IMG/VR virus record: IMGVR_UViG_3300030419_007733
Coordinates: 1 to 25,240 of that record
Source: a virus
Length of the DNA stretch: 25,240 nucleotides
Reading direction: 5' to 3' (one strand)
In this document: piece by piece, positions 14,904-22,908 of the stretch
How the letters are laid out: the number at the start of each line of letters is the position of its first letter
Numbering within the stretch: position 1 is the first letter of the stretch
Translations under genes and position numbers: made by a program
The notes under the pieces: model-generated
Seen by the model: only the letters and a program-made list of their open reading frames with translations
Told to the model about the DNA's origin: nothing
Databases searched by the model: none

Positions 14904-17763
14904 CTGCTCTCAACCTCTTTCTTCCGTGTCCTACAGTCACGCCTGACACCTTTGTTTCAAACATTCCCTTGTTAATGCTCATTTTTGTCGTTAGAATCAA
15001 AAAATATCCTCCAAGATTCAATTGATATGCTAGCGAATTCGCGTCTTCTGGGGCCCCTAAGCCTAAAAAGCTGGGGTTGGCATAGAAAAACATCCCAGGG
15101 GTAAATAGTGGCGTTCCAACAAGTGTCAAGTCACAATTATAAGGAAATGCCAACTGCTGCATTTGATCGCTTCCATTCTCTATAGCCTCCAAACTCCTTA
15201 GCTCGGCCATACCTGGGAAATCCATTTTCTTAAAGTCCATCTTTTTTAATAAACCCATATCGGAGCCGATATTAAAATGATATATTCCCTCATTCAAATC
15301 TTCCCTGGGGTCGGCTGCGCGGGTTGCGACGCCTTTGTTGGTCGAAATATGTACGAACCAATAGTCAAAAGAGCTTTTTAGCATGGACTCTGAAGACACT
15401 GGATTTGATACTTTCTGAAAATAATCGACATCGAAATCCGCACTATCAACGTCTATGACAGGCCTGTGTGGGAGCAGTTCTTTGACGCGCGGCACATATC
15501 TCCCGTGCGCTATGATATCTTGTCCCGGGATCTGCTGACCTGGGAGTGTTAAAGCGACTGCCTGAGTACGAGTGCCTCTTGGTTTTATTGACTTTAGCAT
15601 GCCGGCGCCCATAGCGTCCAGGACCAGCTCATTTAATAATTTTGTGATAAACGTGCCCAGAGGCATCTGCACCCTGCCTCTGCTTATTATCTTTTCGAAA
15701 AACCATTCTCTAAAAGCATCGAAGGACAGAGGAAATTGTGCTAAGTTTATCCTTTTTAAATCGCCATCGGCGCCGTAATATTCTACAGGCCCAAGCAACA
15801 TCCTCATGTGTGTTAGTGGGTAGTCAAGCTCAGTTTCCTTGCCTAGGATATAGCCTTTCTTGTCGAAAACATATGGCTTGTTTGCATCCTCGCCTTGATA
15901 GTCTAATGCATAAAGGCCGGCGTTTTTACACGCCAATTCAATAACATCCCCCAGGAAAATAAATTGATACATATAGCTATCAGTGGCATCTTCTACAACC
16001 GTCTCTTTCGCTTTGTCTTTCTCTTCTCCCTCTGCATCAGAGTCTTTTGAGTCGGATTCCGACTTTATATCATCCTCTATCTCCTTGGCAATAAGCGCCA
16101 TGGTCTCGGCTGTGGCCTTCTTTATGTCATTACATCGCCCAACGCTAAATCCAGAAAACTTAGTGTTTGTAGCAGAAGCTTCGTCAAAAGCCTTCTTAAT
16201 TGCGTCTGTCTGAACGTCCTCTTCAGAAGCGTCTTTCTGCTGATCGCGGTTAGTGGCGGACCGCTCTAACACAATCCCATCTTGCTTGCGTATCTCATCT
16301 TTTGAAATCCGGGCGCAGAACAGTCTTGTTCCAGAGCCACCAGCTTCAACGGGATTTCCCTCGATCAAGCCCCTCAGAAAACTCTGATATACCTGTCGCT
16401 TGAAGAAGCCCACTTTTTTTCGCATGGTCGCGACCATCTTATCATACCCAGATGAAGCGCCTTCTTCTTCAGGCTCAGTCTTTAGCCAGTCGCCAATAAG
16501 AACAGGATCGGTTACCGATACAATCCCATTCTTTACGCGAACACCGACATCATCGCCGTTGGCGTCTCGTCCGGTGGTGCACCGCATTTCAGGGTCTCTC
16601 GCATCGCGATATACTGTAGAAAAGACAGAATCTTCCTCTATCATCTTTTTAAGAATGCTTCTGGCTTCACATTGATCATCTTGATTCTTGGCTCTCAATT
16701 TTTTATAAGCTGATTTTAACACGGTCATTAGGCGACTGAGCCTGGCAGTGTTATTTCTAATTTCAGCTTCTCCGGAAAAAATAAAGTTACCACTGCTATC
16801 TTCAATTTTAAAAGTGTCTTGAAAAATATTTACCTGATTGCTGTTGAGAGTCGACTCTATCACACCTCTAAAGTTTGCTGTTAGCTCAACACTGCCGTCT
16901 TCTTTAATTGAAAAATCATGATTATATAATACCAATGATAGAACTATATTTAATTTTTCAAGATTTGATATTGCTCGTAGGTCAGCAGGGCTCACGGCCT
17001 TAAGCTGATCCAATGAGGGCGCAGTGTAGCCCATCAAAACTTTTATCTGATAATGCTTTGGGTTATATTGCTGCGTATTTCTATCTATTTTTGCTTCAGG
17101 AAATAATATCAAATCAACATATCGCAAGCCCCCCTTTTCAGGTGGCGGCTCCCCTGGCGGCTGGGCTGCTAAATCTTTTAGGCTTTTAAAAGATAGTTTA
17201 AGAGTGCATTCAATATTATCCTCTTCAGCACCATGAGATGTACCAATTTGTTCAAAGGAGAACCCCTCCAGGCCTATATTTCGCCATGAGGGCTTGGTAC
17301 CTTCATACGCTAAGTAATCTTCAACACTAGCTGCTGTTTCTGTTCCGAAGTTGTCTGAAAAAACAAACTCCCTGTAGCACGGCGCCAGAAGTGGTGATCG
17401 TGTGCCAGTGCCAGGAGGGCCTCCAGGGAGGGGGATTGTCTCCTCATATGTAACTTTATATATTCTTAGCTTCGGCTGTAAAAGAGAAAGGACAGATGTC
17501 TTCATATTATAGAACGTATCGATACCCGTTATGCCTCTAAGCTTATTCACCATATGTGCGCCATTGCCATTGACCTGCCTGAAGGCACGATAGGCGAAGA
17601 GATCTTGATTAGCCAAATAATATTGATATACCTTATCAATATTGGCACTAAGATATTTTTGTTGCCTGTTTTCTGCGGCGCCGCTCTCATTGGAAACAGT
17701 CTTCTTTTCCTTATCTGAGTTTGGCTTCGCCTCCTCTACTGGATCTTGTGATGCTTCTGCCAC
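14884..17763 (-). CDS. large tail/baseplate protein with hub-like C-terminus
   Basis: A 959-residue protein, start GTG 17763 after a GGAAG site. The C-terminal about 70 residues read VGTPLFTPGMFFYANP, then LGLG, then LNLGGYFLILTTKMSINKGMFETKVSGV. This is the pattern 'G-x-P-x-x-x-P-G-M/Q ... L-G-G-Y-x-x-x-x-x-x-x-x-I-x-x-G-x-F-x-T' seen in tail hub proteins (gpD/gp27-like late-control family). The upstream gene encodes a LysM protein, the usual neighbour of such hubs. The N-terminal 300 residues contain a RQVNGNGAHMVNKLRGITGIDTF segment and strands; a lysine/glutamate/aspartate-rich linker of about 40 residues lies near 560-600. The protein is far longer than a typical hub (about 350-400), so it may fuse hub and other baseplate parts. 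I see no enzymatic motif. Confidence 0.6.
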   Translation of the reverse strand: MAEASQDPVEEAKPNSDKEKKTVSNESGAAENRQQKYLSANIDKVYQYYLANQDLFAYRAFRQVNGNGAHMVNKLRGITGIDTFYNMKTSVLSLLQPKLRIYKVTYEETIPLPGGPPGTGTRSPLLAPCYREFVFSDNFGTETAASVEDYLAYEGTKPSWRNIGLEGFSFEQIGTSHGAEEDNIECTLKLSFKSLKDLAAQPPGEPPPEKGGLRYVDLILFPEAKIDRNTQQYNPKHYQIKVLMGYTAPSLDQLKAVSPADLRAISNLEKLNIVLSLVLYNHDFSIKEDGSVELTANFRGVIESTLNSNQVNIFQDTFKIEDSSGNFIFSGEAEIRNNTARLSRLMTVLKSAYKKLRAKNQDDQCEARSILKKMIEEDSVFSTVYRDARDPEMRCTTGRDANGDDVGVRVKNGIVSVTDPVLIGDWLKTEPEEEGASSGYDKMVATMRKKVGFFKRQVYQSFLRGLIEGNPVEAGGSGTRLFCARISKDEIRKQDGIVLERSATNRDQQKDASEEDVQTDAIKKAFDEASATNTKFSGFSVGRCNDIKKATAETMALIAKEIEDDIKSESDSKDSDAEGEEKDKAKETVVEDATDSYMYQFIFLGDVIELACKNAGLYALDYQGEDANKPYVFDKKGYILGKETELDYPLTHMRMLLGPVEYYGADGDLKRINLAQFPLSFDAFREWFFEKIISRGRVQMPLGTFITKLLNELVLDAMGAGMLKSIKPRGTRTQAVALTLPGQQIPGQDIIAHGRYVPRVKELLPHRPVIDVDSADFDVDYFQKVSNPVSSESMLKSSFDYWFVHISTNKGVATRAADPREDLNEGIYHFNIGSDMGLLKKMDFKKMDFPGMAELRSLEAIENGSDQMQQLAFPYNCDLTLVGTPLFTPGMFFYANPSFLGLGAPEDANSLAYQLNLGGYFLILTTKMSINKGMFETKVSGVTVGHGRKRLRADVRADC

Positions 17764-17777
17764 TTATCTATACTTCC

Positions 17778-18110
17778 TTAGTATCCCATATAGTATATTG
17801 CGCTTTCTAGGGGGGTAGGTATGTGTATGACGTCTCCAAGCTTGACATGAAATTCAGTTGGCGCTTGGTTAAACAATGCAATCACCCACCACATTTCTGG
17901 ATCTTGGTAATATTTGCTAGCTAGCTTGTGAAAGCGATCACCTGTTTTCCAAACATGGCTTATTGTTCGAAAGTTTTTCATATCCGCAGTTGTGGGATGC
18001 TTAAACTTGGGAGTGTTGTATTGCCGGATGCTCTTTAGACCGCGGTCTTCTAGATATTTTCGGTATGCCTCGTGCGCATTAGAGAATATTCTTTGATTAT
18101 AGTATCTCAT
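17778..18110 (-). CDS. LysM-domain tail/baseplate protein (T4 gp53-like)
   Basis: A 110-residue protein. The second half (about 48-100) is a LysM-type fold: VWKTGDRFHKLASKYY, then PEMWWVIALFNQAP, then VKLGDVIHIPTP. The pattern 'GD-x-x-x-x-LA-x-x-YY-x-D-x-x-x-WW-x-I-x-x-x-N ... GD-x-I-x-IP' is the one found in T4 gp53 (baseplate wedge) and in the small LysM tail proteins that sit beside hub proteins in contractile tails. In such phages it helps connect the wedge or hub; peptidoglycan binding is not required. ATG 18110 has a GGAG site seven bases upstream. It lies between the gp48/gp54-like gene (12 bases away) and the hub-like gene, which strongly fits baseplate assembly. Confidence 0.85.
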   Translation of the reverse strand: MRYYNQRIFSNAHEAYRKYLEDRGLKSIRQYNTPKFKHPTTADMKNFRTISHVWKTGDRFHKLASKYYQDPEMWWVIALFNQAPTEFHVKLGDVIHIPTPLESAIYYMGY

Positions 18111-18122
18111 AAACTAGCTCCT

Positions 18123-19085
18123 TTAGTTGTCAACGCCGAGGGACCCGCCTGCGCCTACGGACTGGTCCACGATGTGATCACCGGCGTCGGACGGATTATT
18201 TAAATTTTGCGTCGCGGCAGAGGACACTCTCTCCTGTATGCTCCCAGGAGCAGCTGCAGGAGTGGTTGATTGTGGCGCAGGAGCAGTAACAGCCGCCGGC
18301 GGCTCATCGCTATCGCGCTGCAGACCTAGGCCATATGGATATCCTGGCGCTGTCTTTCCTCCTCTCCATTTTCCAGTTGCTGAGTCCCATCCGACTGCGT
18401 GATCGTGTACAACGTTTAAAGTACATCCTACGGACATTAATTTTGGCACCAATATGCTGTCTCCGTCTTCAACAGAGCGATCAAAACCTGCTGCCTTGAT
18501 CAAGCTACCATCAATATTGGCAAAGTTAGACCCCATATTCTTTGGATTAATAGAGATCCAGCCAGCTTTTTTTGTATCGTGTGTCACCGATACGTTCGTG
18601 ATGGTACACAGCACTCCTTGGCCATTTTGTGTCGACGAAGCTATCAAATTAGCATAACGTACGCGAAACAGAGGCGATGCTGCGATTGAGGTAGCTACCT
18701 GGCTTTGCTTATAGGTTGGATAAAGGGACGATAAAAACCAATTTAAATTATTTAAATTATCCAAAGCCTTGGCTTTAGAGGAAGACGGTACCGCCCACTT
18801 CACAGTTATGTTTCTTGTTGCAGATTGCCAAATATGATATGGCTCGGTTCGGCCAAAAGGCTGAGCTGATTGATATTTAGGATCGATCTTGTCAGTAAGC
18901 GTCTCAATATATGCCATAAATTGTATTACAGGAGGATTTTTGATATGCACAGGGATTATTTCTAGCACTGTACCTTGCTCTGCTGCAGAAGAATTGGTAA
19001 GATCTCCTTTGTTAAAATCAACATTTCTAAATGTTGATTTCTCACCGTTATAGGCGGCGATCTCTTTTTGAAAAAATTTTGGCAT
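18123..19085 (-). CDS. baseplate/tail-tube junction protein, T4 gp48/gp54-like (tentative)
   Basis: A 320-residue structural protein. The N-terminal 180 residues carry PVIQFMAYIETLTDKIDPKY, then QPFGRTEPYHIWQSATRNITVKW, a LNNLNWFLSSLYPTY helix, SPLFRVRYANLI and GVLCTITNVSVTHD. The series 'F-x-A-Y-x-x-x-L, GR-x-x-P-x-x-x-x, R-x-I-x-x-x-W, LYP-x-Y, P-L-x-R-V-R-x-x-N-L-I' resembles the tube-like domain of T4 gp48 and gp54, which cap the baseplate and start tail tube growth. The C-terminus has a proline/alanine/threonine linker (about 255-280) and a glycine/asparagine-rich end, likely flexible. It is placed directly after the tape measure gene and before the LysM gene, as expected. GGGAGAA precedes ATG 19085. 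Family assignment is from pattern memory; baseplate function is the safer claim. Confidence 0.65.
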   Translation of the reverse strand: MPKFFQKEIAAYNGEKSTFRNVDFNKGDLTNSSAAEQGTVLEIIPVHIKNPPVIQFMAYIETLTDKIDPKYQSAQPFGRTEPYHIWQSATRNITVKWAVPSSSKAKALDNLNNLNWFLSSLYPTYKQSQVATSIAASPLFRVRYANLIASSTQNGQGVLCTITNVSVTHDTKKAGWISINPKNMGSNFANIDGSLIKAAGFDRSVEDGDSILVPKLMSVGCTLNVVHDHAVGWDSATGKWRGGKTAPGYPYGLGLQRDSDEPPAAVTAPAPQSTTPAAAPGSIQERVSSAATQNLNNPSDAGDHIVDQSVGAGGSLGVDN

Positions 19086-19101
19086 ATCTAATGTTCTCCC
19101 G

Positions 19102-21168
19102 TTATGTCTCCAGCCTGTCCATTACCAGTTGGGCGAATCCTGGTGTTACTTTATCTGGCAGGAGGTCTATCTGGCCATGTATCTTTAAATTATCTAATTT
19201 TTCTACCAAGCCATTTGCAGCTACGGTAAAGTCATCCAACGATTTTCGATCGTTGTCGGCGAACCGAAATTCTTGAGGCCCTGGTGCTCGCCCGCGCTGG
19301 AAAACTTCGGGACTAGCTTCGACACCCTGCAGAAGATCAGGCATGATCTCTTGTATAGTCTCTAAAAGTTTTTTGCCCGCTTCACTGTTTTCCCCGCCGA
19401 GGACAGTCATCATGGCGGCAATGGCAGTCTTGATGCTGTTGAGGCCCGCGCCGTATTCCTGAGCTTGTCCGATCGCAGAGAGGCTTCCCACGAGACCTGT
19501 GACGGCTTCTTTCAAGGAGCTTGACTGCCGCACCGCGGTGGAAAATGCCTCAGCCACAGAGGCCGAGGCCTCAACTGAAGCGCCGCGGGCGCCATCGATC
19601 AACTCTTGAAACCCGCCGGCCAGGCCGCTCATGTTATTTCGCAGCGTCTCGACGGATGTTCTAGATTGCTTGATTTGTTCCTCCAGTTCTTGCTGGCTTA
19701 AAGCGGTTTTCTTTAAAGCTTCATTGGCAGTTTCCTGTTCTTCTTCGCTTCCAAACATTCTAGAAGCAAATTCGACATCGCCGCCGGCAATTGCATTTGC
19801 AATTACTTGTTTTTGACGACGATTTAAATCTTCATATTCCATGCCAGCGGATCCGAGGGCCTCTTTGATCAGATCAAATTTTTCATCAGGATCTGCGTGG
19901 ACAAGATCCATTGTGGATAAGTACGTATCACCTAGAAATGTATTTAACTTTCCAGCAGCCTGGGCTGCGCCCTCAAACGTATCAAGCTGCATAGCCTTAC
20001 TTGCTAGCTCACTCACGGCGATTCCAGTCGCGACAGACTGGACCTGGAGGCCTGCGAAAACGTCTGTAGCTCTAGAACCAAATTGCGCAAAAGTGTCCAT
20101 ATTGCTGTTAAAGTCCTCAAATGCCTTGCCCGCATCAATCTTCAGCGACTTCGCCATATGAAGAATTGATTTGGAAGACTTTAGCGTTTCCTTTGGGGAC
20201 TTTTTCATGACTTTACGAAAAATATCAAACTGTTTGGCAGTGCTAGCTTCCGCGACACCCAGCTGCTTTAATCCGGCTGCCAGATTTGACATTTCCCGAG
20301 TTGCTAAACGATCGGCCTGGGAGGCATTCTCGTCCAGCATCAAGCCGAAGCCGGCGAAATTTGTAACCAAGGCCCCGATGCCGGCCTTGACGTCTGCGGA
20401 GGTTATCCCAACACCTTGAAGGCCGGATTGAAAGCCCTTCATCCCGCGTGCAGCTGCGCTGGCGGGGTCGATCGAGTCAACAAATACATCCTGCAGCTCT
20501 TGATTCCAGATGCCGGTATCTTTTGTGATACTTCGAATGTCATCGCGTTGAGCCGTTATTTGTTGCCTAAAAGTACCGGCGGTCCATTGCCCGGTAAGAT
20601 CGGGCATCGCCATGGCGTACGCAACAAGCTCTGCGTTTGCTGTGTCTAACAACTCAGTGCCACTCTTAAGGCCGGCTTCCATCGCCTCCTGCAAGTTGAT
20701 GCTATTGTGTGCGTTTTGTTGAAAGAGGCCGGCCTGGGCTTTCTGTGCTTCCGTAACTTTTTTGACCGCGTCTTTCTCGCGTTGAGTAGCTTTTTCTAGT
20801 CGACCCCTGGTGTTGAGAATTTCCTTTAAGCGATGAGCATGCGCTTGCTCGAAACCGAAGGCTGACTGAGAGTCTCTCACGCCTTGTTTGCGGTGAGCTT
20901 CTAGCTTTTGATAGTAAGCCAATTCGTCTGCCAGAACCGCCTGGCGCGCTTGATCGCCGGCCGCGGCAGCTTGTTGTTGTCGTAGGCGCGCGATATTGCG
21001 TTGATAGATATGCTCTTCACGCTCCACTTCGGCGGCCAGCTGACGGAGGCGACCACGACCAAGTTCATTAATTATTTCCTGGTTCTGCTTGTTGCTGTTT
21101 AACAGCTCTTCCAGCCTCTCTTGAAGCGCGATGAGCTTTTCTGCTTGGTCTAGATCTTTCTTGGCCAC
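19102..21168 (-). CDS. tail tape measure protein
   Basis: A 688-residue protein with the composition and position of a tape measure. The first about 170 residues are a charged coiled coil (repeated Q/E/A/R/L, e.g. LRQLAAEVEREEHIYQRNI), followed by an alanine-, lysine- and glycine-rich helical body with small hydrophobic patches such as GIGALVTNFAGFGLML (about 262-277), a second coiled segment (ALSQQELEEQIKQSRTSVETLRNN), and a C-terminal alpha-helical part. In contractile tails it fills the tube and sets tail length; at about 1.5 angstroms per residue this would suggest a tail near 100 nm, an estimate from the general rule only. It starts with GTG 21168 after a G-rich site. It lies between the chaperone-like pair and the baseplate genes, the classic order. 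Length is similar to T4 gp29 (590). Confidence 0.85.
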   Translation of the reverse strand: MAKKDLDQAEKLIALQERLEELLNSNKQNQEIINELGRGRLRQLAAEVEREEHIYQRNIARLRQQQAAAAGDQARQAVLADELAYYQKLEAHRKQGVRDSQSAFGFEQAHAHRLKEILNTRGRLEKATQREKDAVKKVTEAQKAQAGLFQQNAHNSINLQEAMEAGLKSGTELLDTANAELVAYAMAMPDLTGQWTAGTFRQQITAQRDDIRSITKDTGIWNQELQDVFVDSIDPASAAARGMKGFQSGLQGVGITSADVKAGIGALVTNFAGFGLMLDENASQADRLATREMSNLAAGLKQLGVAEASTAKQFDIFRKVMKKSPKETLKSSKSILHMAKSLKIDAGKAFEDFNSNMDTFAQFGSRATDVFAGLQVQSVATGIAVSELASKAMQLDTFEGAAQAAGKLNTFLGDTYLSTMDLVHADPDEKFDLIKEALGSAGMEYEDLNRRQKQVIANAIAGGDVEFASRMFGSEEEQETANEALKKTALSQQELEEQIKQSRTSVETLRNNMSGLAGGFQELIDGARGASVEASASVAEAFSTAVRQSSSLKEAVTGLVGSLSAIGQAQEYGAGLNSIKTAIAAMMTVLGGENSEAGKKLLETIQEIMPDLLQGVEASPEVFQRGRAPGPQEFRFADNDRKSLDDFTVAANGLVEKLDNLKIHGQIDLLPDKVTPGFAQLVMDRLET

Positions 21169-21238
21169 GGCGCGCCCCCCTACGGTGTAATATAAATAGT
21201 GAGCTGTTTAAAAATAAAGTACACCAGGCACAGTCAAG

Positions 21239-21433
21239 TTACTTTCTGGCCTTTTCCATGGCTTCATTTTCTGCCTCGAATTGCTCCTTCAGTTTATGCA
21301 AAAACCACTTTCTTAAGCCAACGGGCAAATTATATGCTTCGATAAAACTCCAGCCGCCGTGATATTTCAATATGAAAAACTGCTCATAGACAGCCTCCAT
21401 GTAATCATCACCTAGGCCAAAAAAATTCCGCAT
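21239..21433 (-). CDS. gp51/tail-assembly-chaperone-like short ORF
   Basis: A 64-residue protein starting at ATG 21433, with GGAGG (21443-21447) nine bases upstream inside the preceding gene. The sequence MRNFFGLGDDYMEAVYEQFFILKYHGGWSF-like start, then EAYNLPVGLRKWFLHKLKEQF, has the look of the short second partner of phage tail assembly chaperone pairs: 'E-x-x-F-x-L-x-Y-x-G, A-x-x-L-P-x-x-x-R-x-W-x-x-x-x-L'. In T4-like phages the gp26/gp51 pair occupies this slot; gp51 promotes baseplate hub assembly. It is in the +1 frame relative to the gp26-like gene and overlaps its last 26 bases, so it could be translated alone or as a frameshift fusion. The identity is by context and pattern. Confidence 0.65.
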   Translation of the reverse strand: MRNFFGLGDDYMEAVYEQFFILKYHGGWSFIEAYNLPVGLRKWFLHKLKEQFEAENEAMEKARK

Positions 21434-22259
21434 TAAGCGGCACCTCCAGGTCTTTTTCGAAAGCACACTCGAAGCAGTAAAATTCTTGAGTCATATCCAC
21501 ATTTGGGATAAGTTGGTTATAAACTTTTCTTAGCAATCGTGAGTCTGAGGCGGGCATTGAATTGACAAACTGCTGAACAGTGTGTCGGTCAAAGTTTCCA
21601 TCAACAGAGTCCACCATATAGGACAATACCCCAGTAATCATATTGTCCTCTTTTTTAAGTAAATCTTTAGCCAGTCGAGCCTCATCAAAGCCAGTCAGCA
21701 TGCCAAAGCTCACGCGCACATCTGATCTTGGTAAGTGCATGTGGAACGTGCCGGCATTGTCGAATTCAACTTTATTTTCCTTTAAAAAGCTTTCATCAAA
21801 ACACTTCTCTCTTAGCTCCAAAGATGACATGTCGTATGTCTCCTTTGATTTGGCAGAGCAAGAAGGGCAAGTTACTTCTGCCTCATACTTACTGCCATAT
21901 GCAGAAATGCGAGCTGCAATAAGAATTGCATTCCTATCGCCCACCAGCAAGGTTGACGGGTCAACTGTATCGTCAACAAGCAAGCTTTGCAAAAGACGAT
22001 CTATGACGATGCCCTTCTTAATCAAAGTAGAAGAAGATAAGATATCCTCCTCTTTGGCTGTCATATACCTTATTTCAACAGTCTCCTCGCCGTGGAGCGG
22101 ATGATCTGCCGAATAAAAGCGTCCGCGCGAAGGCAGCTCAACAAATTCTGTTGGAGTAACAAATGCCAAAGGCGCTTGTTGTGCCTGAGCGAGAACTGGA
22201 GCAGGTGCGTCTGGGGCGGGAGCTTTATTCCCTCCAAGACGTCTCTGGTTGTTTCTCAT
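21408..22259 (-). CDS. gp26-type baseplate hub/tail chaperone protein with two CxxC pairs
   Basis: A 283-residue protein of the T4 gp26 baseplate family (Pfam T4_baseplate by my recollection). After a proline/alanine-rich tail (10-32), the FVELPSRGRFY and TVEIRYMTAKEEDIL segments match the family's start, KKGIVIDRLLQSLLVD is a conserved helix, and GDRNAILIAARISAYGSKYEAEVTCPSC contains the first CxxC (C131, C134). The second is C262-x2-C265 (YCFECAFE), followed by the family's ending VPLNAEFFWP. The two pairs may form a zinc ribbon. In T4 gp26 is part of the hub; its place just before the tape measure matches tail assembly chaperone G in other phages. GAGGT precedes ATG 22259. The end carries a T-run where a frameshift into the next ORF is possible. 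Confidence 0.88.
   Translation of the reverse strand: MRNNQRRLGGNKAPAPDAPAPVLAQAQQAPLAFVTPTEFVELPSRGRFYSADHPLHGEETVEIRYMTAKEEDILSSSTLIKKGIVIDRLLQSLLVDDTVDPSTLLVGDRNAILIAARISAYGSKYEAEVTCPSCSAKSKETYDMSSLELREKCFDESFLKENKVEFDNAGTFHMHLPRSDVRVSFGMLTGFDEARLAKDLLKKEDNMITGVLSYMVDSVDGNFDRHTVQQFVNSMPASDSRLLRKVYNQLIPNVDMTQEFYCFECAFEKDLEVPLNAEFFWPR
21419..21425 (-). other. T7 slippery tract, candidate +1 frameshift site
   Basis: On the minus strand seven T residues read TTT TTT TGG in the gp26-like frame, three codons before its TGA (21408-21410). Slippage by +1 on TTT would continue directly into the gp51-like frame (GGC CTA GGT), giving a 26-51 fusion. GGAGG lies about 18 bases upstream. The tract and frame relation are seen; use of a frameshift is inferred, and a normal ATG start within the overlap is a simpler explanation. 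Confidence 0.35.
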
Positions 22260-22285
22260 TTTTACCTCTCGTAAATATTATCGAC

Positions 22286-22867
22286 TTATCCAAGCCCGGG
22301 CTGGTCGGCGAGTTCTTGCACCGTACCATCGTAATCAGCCCAGTCAAACTTCATCTTTAAAGTAACTTCAATAAGATCGTCGCTATCGTAATCAAGGTCT
22401 CCCCAATTAACCTCGGTAACAAAAGCATTGTGCAAGCGCCATGTTTCAATTGCGTTGACAATGCCCGGGCCGGGTGAGCCCGGGGCAGATACGGATCCGC
22501 CGTCGAGCTGTCTGATGATGACCTGACCAAGTGAATTAACTGCATTAATCTTAGTAATGCCGGCTGCAGCGTTAGCGGCGCTGGTAGGAGCCATGTATCC
22601 TTGGTTGAGGAGAAGATTATAAAGCTCACTTCCCACGTTCGGATCTTTTGCATCAATCAGCGACATCTCAATTTCGCTCCATTTAACGATATTGGGAAAA
22701 TTAAATTGATGGTTCAAGAATCTATGCTCAGTACCTTCTAGAGTATACGAAGGCTTTGACACCTTTTTGGCCATGAAAGTGATATCTGCGATCGCGGGGA
22801 AGCTAACGGTAAAGCGAAAAGCTCTTTTCGGCTCGAATCCTCCTGCTGCACCATTATTAAAGAACAT
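22286..22867 (-). CDS. tail tube protein (T4 gp19-like)
   Basis: A 193-residue tail tube subunit. It begins with a loop, then PKRAFRFTVSFPAI (strand), VSKPSYTLEGTEHRFLNHQFNFP, a VKWSEIEMSLIDAKDPNVGSELYNLLL stretch (helix), and ends with FVTEVNWGDLDYDSDDLIEVTLKMKFDWADY, a strand pattern typical of T4 gp19 (about 163 residues): 'F-x-V-x-F, G-x-x-x-x-x-x-x-x-x-P-x-x-V-x-W, and the D-L-x-Y-D-S-D-D-L-I-x-V-x-x-x-x-x-Y/F-D'. The middle has a glycine/serine/proline-rich insert (about 94-136). AGGAGA lies before ATG 22867. It sits directly after the sheath gene, as in most contractile tails; together they form the tail shaft. A short glycine-rich extension at the start suits a flexible tube N-terminus. 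Confidence 0.92.
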   Translation of the reverse strand: MFFNNGAAGGFEPKRAFRFTVSFPAIADITFMAKKVSKPSYTLEGTEHRFLNHQFNFPNIVKWSEIEMSLIDAKDPNVGSELYNLLLNQGYMAPTSAANAAAGITKINAVNSLGQVIIRQLDGGSVSAPGSPGPGIVNAIETWRLHNAFVTEVNWGDLDYDSDDLIEVTLKMKFDWADYDGTVQELADQPGLG

Positions 22868-22908
22868 GTATTTGGTCTCCTATACTATTAATTAGTAGTT
22901 TTTTAAAA

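Noticed and set aside
21191-21198. TATAAATA on the plus strand in the gap before the tape measure gene
   Set aside because: It points away from all genes in the window. A TTGACT on the minus strand (21232-21237) lies in the same gap, but no convincing -10 element follows at the right distance.
21643-22104. 153-codon open frame on the plus strand
   Set aside because: It is antisense to the gp26-like gene with no ribosome binding site and serine/leucine-rich composition typical of a shadow frame.
22883-22904. Inverted repeat TACTA/TAGTA followed by T residues on the plus strand between sheath and tube genes
   Set aside because: Only 5 bp, AT-only apart from one pair, and on the strand where no gene is transcribed.
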